Source of the DNA: Ilyomonas sp963790435
GTDB taxonomy: Bacteria; Bacteroidota; Bacteroidia; Chitinophagales; Chitinophagaceae
DNA: 64,000 nt
Direction of reading: 5' to 3'
Assembly (NCBI GenBank): GCA_963790435.1
Contig: CAWBOI010000006.1
Span: 310,001 to 374,000, forward strand
Of the stretch, positions 1-9,115 are shown piece by piece. A model generated the notes under the pieces. It had not been told where the DNA came from, did not search any database, and saw only the letters and a program-made list of their open reading frames with translations. Made by a program: the position numbers and the translations under genes. Numbering within the stretch: position 1 is the stretch's first letter; each line of letters starts with the position of its first letter.

Positions 1-1145
1 AACGGCAATACATCTTTGACCATGTATGGCGGCAAACCAAAGAAAAATTTTATGACCCGAAAATGCAGGGCGTTGATTGGGCTTATTACAAAACGGAGTA
101 TCAAAAATTTCTTCCCCACATCAGCAACAACTATGATTTTCAGGAGTTGCTGAGCGAAATGCTTGGCGAATTGAATGCTTCGCATACAGGTGGAAGATAC
201 CGTCCGCAAAACTCAACAGGCGATGTTACACCATCGCTCGGTTTGTTGTTTGATGAAACGTACACCGGCAATGGGTTAAAAATAAGTGAAGTGATTGCAG
301 GCGGTCCGGCCGATAAAGCAGCGAGTAAAATAAAGGGCGGTTCCATCATACAAAAAATCAACGGAGAACCCATTACTGATACGGTTGATTGGGCAAAATA
401 CCTCAACCGCATGGTTGGCGATAACACGTTGCTTACGGTGTACAATCCTTCAACCAAAACAACTGTTGAAGAAGTAATAAAACCCATTACAGCCGGCGAG
501 GAAAGCGGCCTGATGTATAAGCGATGGATTAAGCGCGAAGCCGAAATGGTAAACAAATTAAGCGGTGGTAAAATTGGTTATGTACATGTAGAAGGGATGA
601 ACGATGAAAGCCTGCGCGAAGTGTTCGACAAAGTGATGGGTGAAAACTTAGACAAAGAAGCTCTCATTGTAGATACACGCTTCAACGGCGGCGGTTGGCT
701 GCACGACGATTTGAATACCTTTTTAACCGGAAAAACATACCTGCGATTTGCACCGCAAAGTCATTTGTTGAAAGGCGGCGAGCCCATCGGAAGATGGCAA
801 AAACCGAGCTGCGTTGTTACCAGCGAAAGCAATTACAGCGATGCGTTTATTTTCCCTTACATCTACAAGCAAAACGGCGATGGTAAACTGATTGGTATGC
901 CTGTTCCGGGCACAGGTACTGCCGTTTGGTGGGAAACGCAAATTGACCCGACGGTTGTGTTTGGCATCCCGATGGTGGCAACCATTGGCAAGGAAAACCG
1001 CCCGACAGAAAACCTGCAGGTGAACCCCGACATTCGCGTTCCTTTGCCTTACGAAGATTTCTTAAAAGGAAAAGATGATCAACTCGAAGCTGCTGTAAAA
1101 GAAATGCTGCAGGAAGTAAGCGGGCAGCAACAAGCAAAGCAATAA
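1..1145 (+). CDS. Tricorn-like S41 serine protease, C-terminal part (5' truncated by window edge)
   Basis: The reading frame is already open at base 3, before the first ATG at 63, so the gene begins outside the window. What remains matches the C-terminal half of tricorn-type proteases: a segment ending VDW, then ASHTGG with the Ser-His pair expected of tricorn, a PDZ-like domain at about residues 55-135 counted from the ATG, the S41 core with DTRFNGGGW, the nucleophile region ESNYSDA (Ser-Asp), and a Glu in RPTENLQVNPD. All catalytic positions seem to be present. Full-length relatives carry an N-terminal beta-propeller region of several hundred residues that would lie upstream. Role: degradation of peptides; Bacteroidota relatives are often exported, but the N-terminus is not visible here. 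A strong terminator follows the stop codon. Confidence 0.88.
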   Translation, partial: RQYIFDHVWRQTKEKFYDPKMQGVDWAYYKTEYQKFLPHISNNYDFQELLSEMLGELNASHTGGRYRPQNSTGDVTPSLGLLFDETYTGNGLKISEVIAGGPADKAASKIKGGSIIQKINGEPITDTVDWAKYLNRMVGDNTLLTVYNPSTKTTVEEVIKPITAGEESGLMYKRWIKREAEMVNKLSGGKIGYVHVEGMNDESLREVFDKVMGENLDKEALIVDTRFNGGGWLHDDLNTFLTGKTYLRFAPQSHLLKGGEPIGRWQKPSCVVTSESNYSDAFIFPYIYKQNGDGKLIGMPVPGTGTAVWWETQIDPTVVFGIPMVATIGKENRPTENLQVNPDIRVPLPYEDFLKGKDDQLEAAVKEMLQEVSGQQQAKQ

Positions 1146-1159
1146 AAACGGGTAAAAAC

Positions 1160-1203
1160 AAAAACAGCGTGTGAGGTTTTAAGCAACTTCATACGCTGTT
1201 TTT
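1160..1203 (+). terminator. Rho-independent terminator of the tricorn-like gene
   Basis: An 11-bp perfect stem (AAAAACAGCGT pairing with ACGCTGTTTTT) is extended inward by about 8 further pairs, two of them G-U, around a short loop. A T run closes it. It lies 15 bases after the stop codon. Confidence 0.85.
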
Positions 1204-1460
1204 GTGAATGGTGAGAAGTGAGTTGTGAGTAGAAAATACAGAACACAAAATACAGTTTTATGTACCGAACTCTAACGCTCCGATTGAACATCGTTGCGTC
1301 GCACTCTTCAACGCTTTGTAAATAATTGAGCATTGTTCGAACCACGAAGAATAAAGGACACAAAGCTTCACAAAGACGATTTTAAAAAGATACAAAACCA
1401 AACTCACGTACATTCCACTAAACAAAAACAAATCCTGTTACACATAAAGGTGCGCAGGCA

Positions 1461-1534
1461 CGGACGGATGCGCGGAGCGATCATGCCGTCCTTGATCTTT
1501 TTTGTTACTTTTTTCCATCAAGGGAAAAAAGTAA
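1461..1534. repeat. Double-hairpin intergenic element in the gap 1204-1596
   Basis: The 390-base gap between the protease and engB holds no credible gene. It contains one stem GGACGG/CCGTCC (1461-1492) and a second, perfect 12-bp stem with the loop ATCAAG at 1505-1516/1523-1534 (TTACTTTTTTCC against GGAAAAAAGTAA). Just upstream, at about 1336-1385, is a degenerate copy of the 'accac-aga-cacaaag' sequence that forms the inverted repeat at 20386. I infer a graveyard of small repetitive elements; the second hairpin could also terminate transcription. Confidence 0.6.
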
Positions 1535-1596
1535 GAGAAGATGATAATGAGTAGTGGGCAAAGCTTTCATCTTTGAAAAACATTTTCTTCGTAAGC

Positions 1597-2232
1597 TCAA
1601 CCTTCTTTCTTCACTCCATCATTACAACTCTGTATAAAATTCGATATTTCATCTCGTCCCGTTTTGTTATTTGCGCTACTGATAAAATGCTGCGGAAGAA
1701 ACTGCCAAGTTTGACGCATCGCATCTAAAAAAGCATCTGCATTTCGCTGCGCCGCAAGTGGTTTTTCCTTATCAGCTTTTGTAAAAATTAAAGAAAAAGG
1801 AACCTGCCATTTATCCAACTGATTTACAAAATCCAGGTCAATTTGTTGTGGTTGCAAACGCACATCAAGCAATACAAACACCTGAGCAATATTTTCGCGC
1901 TTGCGCAAATAATTTTCAATCATTTGTTCCCATCTTCTCCGGCTGCTTTGCGATACTTTGGCAAAGCCATATCCGGGCAAATCAACCAAATACCATTTTA
2001 CCGTTGGCGATTTTTCTTTTGCACTACTTTCAATTTCAAAATGATTAATCAATTGCGTTTTGCCAGGCGCAGCCGATGTTTTAGCCAGCTTGCTGTTGTT
2101 GCAAAGCATATTGATGAGCGATGATTTGCCCACATTGCTTCGACCGATAAATGCAAACTCTGGCCGGTCAGGTTTCGGGCATTGTTCATACGTTGCACTC
2201 GACGTTAAGTAAGCTGCTTTTTTAATAATCAT
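1597..2232 (-). CDS. engB: Ribosome biogenesis GTPase EngB (YihA/YsxC)
   Basis: A TRAFAC-class GTPase of about 211 residues, the usual size of the family. The P-loop GRSNVGKS (G1), DLPGYGFA (G3) and TKAD (G4) are all present. EngB assists late assembly of the large ribosomal subunit in the cytoplasm. An ATG 30 bases upstream (2262) would add ten residues rich in Cys that the family lacks, so I prefer the start MIIKKAAY at 2232. One copy of the dispersed CAAAAACAAA motif (2249-2258) sits in that upstream segment. The gene is on the minus strand downstream of the M1 peptidase gene, with about 83 bases between them. Confidence 0.95.
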   Translation of the reverse strand: MIIKKAAYLTSSATYEQCPKPDRPEFAFIGRSNVGKSSLINMLCNNSKLAKTSAAPGKTQLINHFEIESSAKEKSPTVKWYLVDLPGYGFAKVSQSSRRRWEQMIENYLRKRENIAQVFVLLDVRLQPQQIDLDFVNQLDKWQVPFSLIFTKADKEKPLAAQRNADAFLDAMRQTWQFLPQHFISSANNKTGRDEISNFIQSCNDGVKKEG

Positions 2233-2315
2233 AAGGTGCAAATTTGAGCAAAAACAAAGCAAGAAGTATTATCATTTTTTAATGGTACAGATGACCAATG
2301 ACGCAACATTACTTT

Positions 2316-4184
2316 CTACTTCACCAGATAAACGTTGTCACTTTTATCAGTGTCTGGTGTGTACAAACTGCCCAATTCAATGCTGTTTAGCTTTTTATTA
2401 GACACTAAAGAAAACGTTGCACTTTTCTCTTCATTCTTCCAACATGCAATACTCGAATGAAGTGTTGAAGTGATGTTATCACTAAAATGAAATGTGAGAT
2501 CAACCGGCACAGGCTTGCCGCCTTTGTTAGCAATGGTTATTGCGTATCCATCTTTGGTTTTGGCAACATTTTCAATTCCTAAATTTGGTACACCTGAATC
2601 AAAAAACCAGCGTTTCCAAAACCAGTTCATGTTTTGATTTGCACCTTCATTCATGCAGTTAAAAAAATCAAATGGTATCGGATGTTTGCCATGCCATTGT
2701 GAAATGTAGTTGTGTATTGCTTTAGTAAACAAAACATCGCCCAGCATATCTTTCACATACAAATATCCAAAGGCAGGTTTGGGATAAGAGTTTAAAAAAT
2801 AAGCCGTTCCGGTTTGCTGCGTTGACAATATTGCAATGGGCAAATCCTCTTCGGTTCCGGCAGCTTGTTCGTAAGGAAATACGCCATAATCATCTTTGAT
2901 AATGCTATCAATCATCGGCGAAATCAGCCACTCCCCAATGGTTGCCCAGCCTTCATCCATCCATGCATATTTGGTTTCGTTAGTGCCCATGTAAAAAGGA
3001 AACATTGTATGGAAAATTTCATGGTCGGTTAGCTCAATGGTTTCATCTTTTTGTTCGAGTGGATTATCATCCACCATCATCGGATATTCCATTTGATCCA
3101 AGCCATCAAACACGGTTTCATGCGGATATGGATAAGGCCATTTGGGAAAGACAAAGCTCATAGCCTCTACTGTTTTACGGGCAAAATTTATTACTTCAAA
3201 ATAATCTTTGTGCTTCGGAGCAAACACAGCATCCACGCGGGTTCGGCGCTTTGTTAGGCTATCAACATTAAGACTTGATGATTGCCATACATAATGATTG
3301 CTTACTGCAAAAGCAACATCGGTAACATCAGTTGCTTCGTATTGCCAGGTTAGCGTTGGCTGGTCAACGGTAATGTCATTTTTAGTGACATCATTACTGT
3401 CAATGATTGTTGTGAGGTTATCGTTTTTCTCTGCATTTTTCAATCGCTGAAGATATTTTTCCTGCAGAACATTTTTGCTATTTTTTAAATCACCGGTACA
3501 CCAAACCACATAGTTTTTTGGAACCGAAATATTGATGGTGAAGTGGCAGAAATCGTTATAAAATTCCTGTGTGCCGATGTAAGGATTTACATTCCATCCA
3601 TCAATGTCATCATACACGGCAATGCGCGGAAAAAAGTAAGCAATGAAATCGGCGCCAGGTTCTATTTCGCCGGTGCGAATGTGTGAGCCTTTATTAAGCG
3701 TATAATGATAAGCAATAGTAAAATGCACTTTTGTTTTTGGCAATATTTTTACATGCCTGATAAAGAAGTTAGTGCCTTGCCCGATGGTATCTTTTGCGCT
3801 TAATTCATCCGCTTTAAGGGTATCAAATTGTAACCCTTCGCTCACATCTTCTGTATTTATTTTCATCATCCTCTGTGAGCCGCTCTTGTACAAATTTGGA
3901 TACAGCTTAAACACAATTTCAGTTAAGGTATCGGGGCTGTTATTAAAGTATTCGATCTTCTCAAATGCTTGCAGCACGCGAGTTTCGGGATTGAATTGAA
4001 TGTCTAATTTATAATTCGCTGTATTCTGCCAATAGCTTTTTCCAGGCTTACCATCCGTTGAACGGGTTTGTTTTTGATACGCTTCTTTTATGTTTCGTGG
4101 AATGGGCAATGTTGTTTGCGCATTTGTTTTTATGGCAAAAACAAAAGCCCAAATTATAAGAAGATAAACGGATACATATTTCAT
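2316..4184 (-). CDS. M1 family zinc metallopeptidase (aminopeptidase N-like), exported
   Basis: A 622-residue protein with an N-terminal signal peptide (MKYVSVYLLIIWAFVFAIKTN then Ala-Gln). The start at 4184 is chosen because the 74 codons upstream in the same frame lie over a terminator and do not resemble the family. The zinc site is complete: HEIFH, then 18 residues, then Glu in MDEGW (HEXXH-X18-E). The substrate-binding motif usually written GxMEN appears as DQMEYP. Expected role: trimming N-terminal residues from peptides in the periplasm. The signal peptide encodes one copy of the dispersed motif as FVFA, and another copy lies in YQKQT at 4067-4076. Confidence 0.92.
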   Translation of the reverse strand: MKYVSVYLLIIWAFVFAIKTNAQTTLPIPRNIKEAYQKQTRSTDGKPGKSYWQNTANYKLDIQFNPETRVLQAFEKIEYFNNSPDTLTEIVFKLYPNLYKSGSQRMMKINTEDVSEGLQFDTLKADELSAKDTIGQGTNFFIRHVKILPKTKVHFTIAYHYTLNKGSHIRTGEIEPGADFIAYFFPRIAVYDDIDGWNVNPYIGTQEFYNDFCHFTINISVPKNYVVWCTGDLKNSKNVLQEKYLQRLKNAEKNDNLTTIIDSNDVTKNDITVDQPTLTWQYEATDVTDVAFAVSNHYVWQSSSLNVDSLTKRRTRVDAVFAPKHKDYFEVINFARKTVEAMSFVFPKWPYPYPHETVFDGLDQMEYPMMVDDNPLEQKDETIELTDHEIFHTMFPFYMGTNETKYAWMDEGWATIGEWLISPMIDSIIKDDYGVFPYEQAAGTEEDLPIAILSTQQTGTAYFLNSYPKPAFGYLYVKDMLGDVLFTKAIHNYISQWHGKHPIPFDFFNCMNEGANQNMNWFWKRWFFDSGVPNLGIENVAKTKDGYAITIANKGGKPVPVDLTFHFSDNITSTLHSSIACWKNEEKSATFSLVSNKKLNSIELGSLYTPDTDKSDNVYLVK

Positions 4185-4258
4185 ACAATAAAGATCTGTT
4201 ATTTTAATCTGAAGGTTTATGTAATGACTATGCAATTCATTTTCAAACCAAAAGCGCA

Positions 4259-4297
4259 TAAAAAAACGAGGTGAAAGTACATTATCCTTCACCTCGT
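4259..4297 (-). terminator. Terminator after the outer-membrane barrel gene
   Basis: A 10-bp perfect stem (ACGAGGTGAA with TTCACCTCGT) and a 12-base loop. Read on the minus strand it ends in a run of Ts. It lies just after the stop codon of the 4318-4914 gene and before the M1 gene, so the two are probably transcribed separately. Confidence 0.8.
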
Positions 4298-4317
4298 TTA
4301 TTGCAATGTTTTTAAAC

Positions 4318-4914
4318 TTATAACAAAGTAAAACCAACGCCAACCTGTAGTTGCTGGTTCTTCCATTTGTTGGCATTATCAGCATCGCTGATGTTAGCCA
4401 AACCAATGTTGTAACGTCCGTAAATGCGCAGCTTACTTATATTGATCTGTGCACCCAACACGGCTGCAAAATCACCACTTTTAAAAGCATCTTTGCTGTT
4501 CGCCAATAAGTTTTTGTTGTTATTCATTAAGATGCTGAACTGCGGTCCTACATGAAAGGTAAGAAACCTTCCTGCATTCAAACGCAGTAAAACCGGGATG
4601 TTCAGGTAGTTTAGTTTTACATCTTTTTTCAGCAGGCTGCTGGCTGCATCCTGATAGACGGATTTAAAACCGCTGGTATCAACCGTTGAAGAGGACTGGC
4701 TGAATAAAAGCTCAGGTTGAATACCAATGTTTTTAGTAAAATCTATCTCGCCATAAAAGCCTAACTGGTAATTCAAACGGAATGCATCGCTAAAACTTTC
4801 ACCGTTAATCTTTGTCATGTTCGCACCAATCTTGGCACCAAAATCAAGACGTTGCGCTTGAGCCATCGCAACACAAAATAATACGACGCAGAGGCTTACA
4901 ATTCTTTTCTTCAT
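4318..4914 (-). CDS. PorT-like outer-membrane beta-barrel protein
   Basis: 198 residues. A clear signal peptide (MKKRIVSLCVVLFCVAMAQA) is followed by alternating amphipathic strands such as LDFGAKIGANM, LGFYGEIDFTK, IGIQPELLFSQ and FLTFHVGPQFSILM, ending LQVGVGFTLL with a hydrophobic C-terminal residue, as outer-membrane barrels do. The pattern matches the PorT/OMP_b-brl_2 type common in Bacteroidota, probably of eight strands. Its exact role is unknown; relatives are mostly annotated as porin-family proteins. It is monocistronic: it has its own terminator and is separated by over 200 bases from the upstream gene. Confidence 0.85.
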   Translation of the reverse strand: MKKRIVSLCVVLFCVAMAQAQRLDFGAKIGANMTKINGESFSDAFRLNYQLGFYGEIDFTKNIGIQPELLFSQSSSTVDTSGFKSVYQDAASSLLKKDVKLNYLNIPVLLRLNAGRFLTFHVGPQFSILMNNNKNLLANSKDAFKSGDFAAVLGAQINISKLRIYGRYNIGLANISDADNANKWKNQQLQVGVGFTLL

Positions 4915-5053
4915 AATCTTGTTTTTGATTGATAAATCTATTGCCTTTCGACAACCATTTTTTGATAACGTTTAATTGTTGAAGATTGTTACGTGCCTTT
5001 CTACATTTCAGTAAACGTTTGGTTTTAACAGGTGTTTGGTTTTGCAAAAAAAG

Positions 5054-5115
5054 ACCGCGGAGGCGCAAAGACGCGAAGAAAAAATGGGCAAAACCAAACT
5101 TCGCGTCTCCGCGGT
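5054..5115. repeat. Inverted-repeat element with the dispersed 20-mer as its loop
   Basis: The left arm ACCGCGGAGGCGCAAAGACGCGAAG (positions 5054-5078) faces a right arm at 5099-5115 that matches it after loss of eight internal bases. The loop (5079-5098) is exactly 20 bases, AAAAAATGGGCAAAACCAAA, a variant of the dispersed motif. A second copy is at 22069-22138. It lies between convergent-spaced minus-strand genes and could act as a transcription stop for the phosphoesterase gene. Confidence 0.85.
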
Positions 5116-5128
5116 TACCTGTATTTCT

Positions 5129-6391
5129 TCACACAAAATCAATCACTGTAATTTCCGGCAATATTCCAACCCGTCCCGGATAGCCAATAAAACCATACCC
5201 ACGATTTACATATAGATGTTGTTTTCCTTCAACATACAAGCCAGCCCATTGTTTGTAAACCCATTGCACAGGGCTCCAGCGAAACCAGGGCGTTTCAATG
5301 CCAAACTGCATTCCATGTGTGTGTCCTGATAGCATTAAATCTATATCTCCATACTTTGGTCGCACTTCGGCATCCCAATGGCTTGGATCGTGGCTCATCA
5401 ACAATTTGAATGAATATTTCTCTGTGCCAGGATACGCTAAATCCATCCTGCCATATTTTGGAAAGCCTGCTTTTGCGCCCCAGTTTTCAATACCGATTAA
5501 AGCAAACGCTTCACCCTCTTTTTCAATGGCTATATGCTCATTCATCATCAGCCGCCAGCCCAATTGTTTGTGTGTATTAATTACGCGCTGATGATTTTTT
5601 TGTTTTTCTACAAATGCCTCTCCGGTTGGGTTTGAGCCCCATTTGTAATCGCCGTAATCGTGGTTACCCAGGGTGCTGTAAACGCCATAAGGTGCTTTGA
5701 TTCTTTTAAAAACATCAATGTAATCAATCATCTCTTTGGCATCGTCATTTACAATATCGCCGGTAAATAAAATGAGATCAGCTTTTTGTTGTAAAATCAT
5801 ATCAACACCTTTGCTCACTGCTTCTTTATTGTGAAAAGAGCCGCTGTGAATGTCGCTGATCTGCACAATGCGAAAGCCTTTAAAAGCTTTGGGAAGATTG
5901 TCGAACGACAGCTTTATATTCCTTGCTTTGTAATCGTATTTGTTGGAAAATCCATAGATCAATGAGCCGAACAAAGTAGTGCCTGCGGCAAAACCAAACC
6001 AGCTTAAAAATTGTGAGCGGGGAATGGCAGGATCATCCTGCACATAATCTGCGCCGGTCCGGTGAAACAACTTACTCATCAGCCACATGGCGCCTCGCCG
6101 GATGTCATCAAACAAAAAGAAAACAACGGCAATGAGTTTTGCAAAAACCAACCCCAATACTATGGCAAACACATACTCACGTGTTTCTTTCATCCACGAC
6201 GATTGCCGCCAGTAAGGAAATGTAAGCAAAACCAAAATCACCGAAATACTGATTGCCCAATAGCCAATGTAGATTGTCATTCTGAAACGTTCGCTGTTGT
6301 GTTGAGTAAGCGTGCGAACTACAAAAAAAATATAGGTGTCGAGCAGCACCATTACCAACGCCACTATCCATAAAAACGAAGCATTTCTCAT
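5129..6391 (-). CDS. Membrane-anchored calcineurin-like metallophosphoesterase
   Basis: 420 residues. The first 150 residues hold several hydrophobic segments (for example FLWIVALVMVLLDTYIFFVV and WAISISVILVLLTF), and the remainder is a calcineurin-like phosphoesterase: ISDIHSG (DxH), FTGDIVND (GD), GNHDYGDY (GNHD), MSHDPSHWD and SGHTHGMQFG (GHxH). All metal ligands of the dinuclear site are present. The architecture resembles YkuE/YaeI-type enzymes, some of which act on UDP-2,3-diacylglucosamine, but the substrate cannot be read from the sequence. A repeat element follows the stop codon. Confidence 0.9.
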   Translation of the reverse strand: MRNASFLWIVALVMVLLDTYIFFVVRTLTQHNSERFRMTIYIGYWAISISVILVLLTFPYWRQSSWMKETREYVFAIVLGLVFAKLIAVVFFLFDDIRRGAMWLMSKLFHRTGADYVQDDPAIPRSQFLSWFGFAAGTTLFGSLIYGFSNKYDYKARNIKLSFDNLPKAFKGFRIVQISDIHSGSFHNKEAVSKGVDMILQQKADLILFTGDIVNDDAKEMIDYIDVFKRIKAPYGVYSTLGNHDYGDYKWGSNPTGEAFVEKQKNHQRVINTHKQLGWRLMMNEHIAIEKEGEAFALIGIENWGAKAGFPKYGRMDLAYPGTEKYSFKLLMSHDPSHWDAEVRPKYGDIDLMLSGHTHGMQFGIETPWFRWSPVQWVYKQWAGLYVEGKQHLYVNRGYGFIGYPGRVGILPEITVIDFV

Positions 6392-6632
6392 TGTAATGAA
6401 ATCCTATTGTTTGATGTTAAAATGCGATTGTAAAAACAATATATTTAAAAAAAAGGTTGGGGTTTACTTTACTATTCATTTTGTTTTTGTCTATTTCATG
6501 AAAATAGCAAACAATTTCCTGTTACTCAATTACTTTATTAATTTTCAAACTTATCTTCAAAAATAGAGCCCGACTATTTCCGGCTCTTGTTTATAAAGCA
6601 ATGAATGAAAAATTGTGGCAAAAACAAAACGC

Positions 6633-7766
6633 TTACTTTAGATCCTTCATGCAACGAAAACCAATATTATTGCTGCAAAATGTGCTTTCGCCTGAATGCC
6701 TGCTTTGTAACGAATGCGCTATTCATTACTGCATAAAAAAGAACCACCACGCTGTACATGCTTTTGTGGGCCGGCTCCTCAGGATCATAACTATCTTTTG
6801 GTCCTTGCGGATTGAGAGAAACGCTGTGTGCATAAGTATCCGGGCGATACCAATCATTGCACCATTCCCACACATTGCCTTCCATATCGTACAACCAAAT
6901 GCATTCGGTGGAAACGATTTAACCGGCGCTACGCCTGCATAGCCATCTTCTTTTTTGTTGTTCCAGGGAAAACTGCCCTGAAAAATATTGGCTGCCCATT
7001 TACCATTTGGCTTCAATTCAGTTCCCCAATAATAGTCTTTGTATTGCTTGCCTGAACGCGCCGCATATTCCCACTCAGCTTCGGTTGGCAAACGCTTGCC
7101 CGCCCATTTTGCATACGCCACTGCATCAGTATAACACACTTGCACAACCGGCTCTATTTCTTTGCCAACAATAGAGCTTTGCGGGCCTTGCGGATGCATC
7201 CAGTCGGCACCGTTTTTATAGTCCCACCATTGCATGGGATCGTCTAACGAAACTGGGTGGGAGGGCGGCGTAAACACTGCCGAACCAGGTTGCAATTTAT
7301 CCGCAGGAATGTTGGGAAAATCAGCCGGATTGAGTGGTTGCTCGGCAACAGTTTTGTATCCTGTGGCTTTTACAAATTGGGCAAATTGCGCATTGGTAAC
7401 TTCGTGTTCATCCATGTAAAAAGAATTGACCGTAACTGCATGAACCGGCTTTGCATCGGGGAAGTTATCCGAACCCATTTGAAAGGTTCCGCCCCTAATC
7501 AGCACCATTTCTTTTTGATCTGGATTGGTTGCAACAATGCTAGATGTTTTATAAGAAGCGTTCAGCAATGCCGCGCGTGATGAAGGCGATTTGCAGGCGG
7601 CACATTTTGTTTTTGCTGTTGTAACTGATGCCAATGTTTGATTTCCCCTTTTCTCTTTGCATGAAAAAATGAACAAAAACAAAAAGCCGGCAATAGTAGA
7701 AGCGAGATAGCAATATTTTTTATTTAGAATAAACACCAACGATAACGATTTAATGAATGAATGCAA
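6633..7766 (-). pseudogene. Formylglycine-generating enzyme (FGE/SUMF1) family lipoprotein, broken by three frameshifts
   Basis: The intact part runs from a lipoprotein-type signal (hydrophobic stretch ending FIFSC) through the FGE-sulfatase domain: MVLIRGGTFQMGSDNF, DEHEVTNAQFAQFV, GKRLPTEAEWEYAAR. The frame then changes near 6895 (after PPNAFG; the next frame reads YDMEGNVWEWCNDWY), again near 6763 (into HVQRGGSFLCSNE, then TAG), and returns to the first frame near 6690 for STFCSNNIGFRCMKDLK and a stop at 6633. Net length is a whole number of codons. In active FGE the C-terminal Cys pair of the GGSxxCxxxYC region is catalytic; here the first Cys is out of frame and the second position reads TAG CGC, so the product cannot work as written. 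It is the last gene of the sulfatase locus. Sequencing error remains possible. Confidence 0.85.
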
Positions 7767-7801
7767 ATGTAGGCTTGCTAATTTTTAGTGTAAAAACAAA
7801 C

Positions 7802-8893
7802 TTATGTTGTAGCCTGCGCAAAGGGACGTGGCGAAACAATAGCAACTTTGATGTCATCTCTTTTATTAGCATCTTCAACTGCATCGCCAACCATTGGACC
7901 ATGCTGGTGCAACTCGCTGCCTTCTTTCTTCGATTTGAAAATAGGCCATAAAAATTGCGCATACCATTCTTCTTCCTTGTAAAAATTGATGCCATAGGCT
8001 TTGGGATATTTGCGACTGATGTGGGCTGTTTTAAAGATAATATCCCAGATAAAAAACATGTTGCCAAAATTGCCTTTGTAATAACCAATACCATCCTCGT
8101 TGGTATCTGCATGATGCGCGTGGTGCGTTGCGGGTGTTGAAATCAATCTCTCCATCACCCAACCAATCGGCTTCAGCCATTTTTTTGTATAAAAAGGTTT
8201 GTCCCATTTGATACTGCTGTGCGCGCCGGTTGTAATCAACGCTTTTATGCCGGTTACAAACAGCACAGGATAACCGAGTCCTAAATACACCATGGTGGTT
8301 GTAAAATAAATTTGTGAGAAGAAAATAGTGTACAAAAAATTTTGCCGGCTTGCCATTGCCATACCCATGTAAGGCGCAGAGTGATGCGTGCGATGAAACC
8401 GCCACAACCAGGGCAATTGATGATGGATGCGATGATACCAATATTGCGTTAAATCATCGCCTACTGCAATGATGAAAAAGCTCCACCAAAATGGAATCCA
8501 GGCGAATACATCTTTTGTATGAGGAAACACTTTCGGAAGTATCAGCAAACCGAAATAAGCAATCACCGGTTTTACTAAAATCTTCGGTACCACAAAGCAC
8601 ACAATGTCTAATAATCGCTCGCTTTTTGTCCAGTGATTCTCGTATAAACCGTAGGCAAATTCAACAATCCCTATCACAACCATGATCGCGGGCAAACCCC
8701 ATGTGTTGAGGTGCTGAAAAATCTGCGATAAAAGGTCATTGCCCGTAACTGTTGTTGGAACATAAGTTTGCCCGGGTCTGGCTCCGCTTAAATAAAAAGA
8801 TAAGAACATCAGCAAGATTGGCGTTGTGTACAAGAAGATGCTAATGAAAAGGTCCCTCTTTACTTTTTGCACTGTTTTTTTATCAACTTTCAT
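7802..8893 (-). CDS. Sterol desaturase / fatty acid hydroxylase superfamily membrane protein
   Basis: 363 residues with several membrane segments (IFLYTTPILLMFLSFYL and others). The di-iron histidine clusters of the superfamily are complete: WYHRIHHQLP, FHRTHHSAPYMG and THHAHHADTNEDG. Members hydroxylate or desaturate lipids at the membrane; the substrate here is unknown. It is separated by 32 bases from the small membrane protein upstream and by 35 bases from the FGE gene downstream, so co-transcription with the sulfatase locus is likely. That context would fit processing of a sulfated lipid or sterol, but this is inference. Confidence 0.88.
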   Translation of the reverse strand: MKVDKKTVQKVKRDLFISIFLYTTPILLMFLSFYLSGARPGQTYVPTTVTGNDLLSQIFQHLNTWGLPAIMVVIGIVEFAYGLYENHWTKSERLLDIVCFVVPKILVKPVIAYFGLLILPKVFPHTKDVFAWIPFWWSFFIIAVGDDLTQYWYHRIHHQLPWLWRFHRTHHSAPYMGMAMASRQNFLYTIFFSQIYFTTTMVYLGLGYPVLFVTGIKALITTGAHSSIKWDKPFYTKKWLKPIGWVMERLISTPATHHAHHADTNEDGIGYYKGNFGNMFFIWDIIFKTAHISRKYPKAYGINFYKEEEWYAQFLWPIFKSKKEGSELHQHGPMVGDAVEDANKRDDIKVAIVSPRPFAQATT

Positions 8894-8925
8894 AACCGCA
8901 TTTTTTATAAAATGAATAAGGAGGT

Positions 8926-9057
8926 TTACTTAAAGAAGAAAAACTGAATGAGCCATAACAATCCGCCTACAATAAGGACCGGAAAGATGAATAAGAGGAT
9001 GCCGATTGTTATCTTTTTAATCAGCAACCAAATGTCTTGTATCAACATAATAACCAT
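8926..9057 (-). CDS. 43-residue single-span membrane protein
   Basis: A short gene in the 220-base gap between the sulfatase pseudogene and the desaturase. It begins MVIMLIQDIWLLIKKITIGI and ends in four Phe and a Lys. Two Lys residues precede a hydrophobic span of about 20 residues (ILLFIFPVLIVGGLLWLI), giving a plausible one-pass topology. The gene fits the operon spacing exactly: 58 bases after the sulfatase stop and 32 before the desaturase start. I do not recognise a family. It could assist the desaturase, as small membrane subunits sometimes do; this is inference. Confidence 0.55.
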   Translation of the reverse strand: MVIMLIQDIWLLIKKITIGILLFIFPVLIVGGLLWLIQFFFFK

Positions 9058-9115
9058 TTTAAGAATGAAAATTTGTCTATCTGTTTTTCGTGTAAAAACA
9101 AACCTTGCAAACGCA

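Noticed and set aside
3700..4190. Longer N-terminus for the M1 peptidase (start at 4406)
   Set aside because: The extra 74 codons run over the terminator of the upstream gene and precede an obvious signal peptide.
5048..5120. Riboswitch or RNA gene
   Set aside because: The structure is explained by simple inverted arms and a second copy exists at 22069; no known RNA motif seen.
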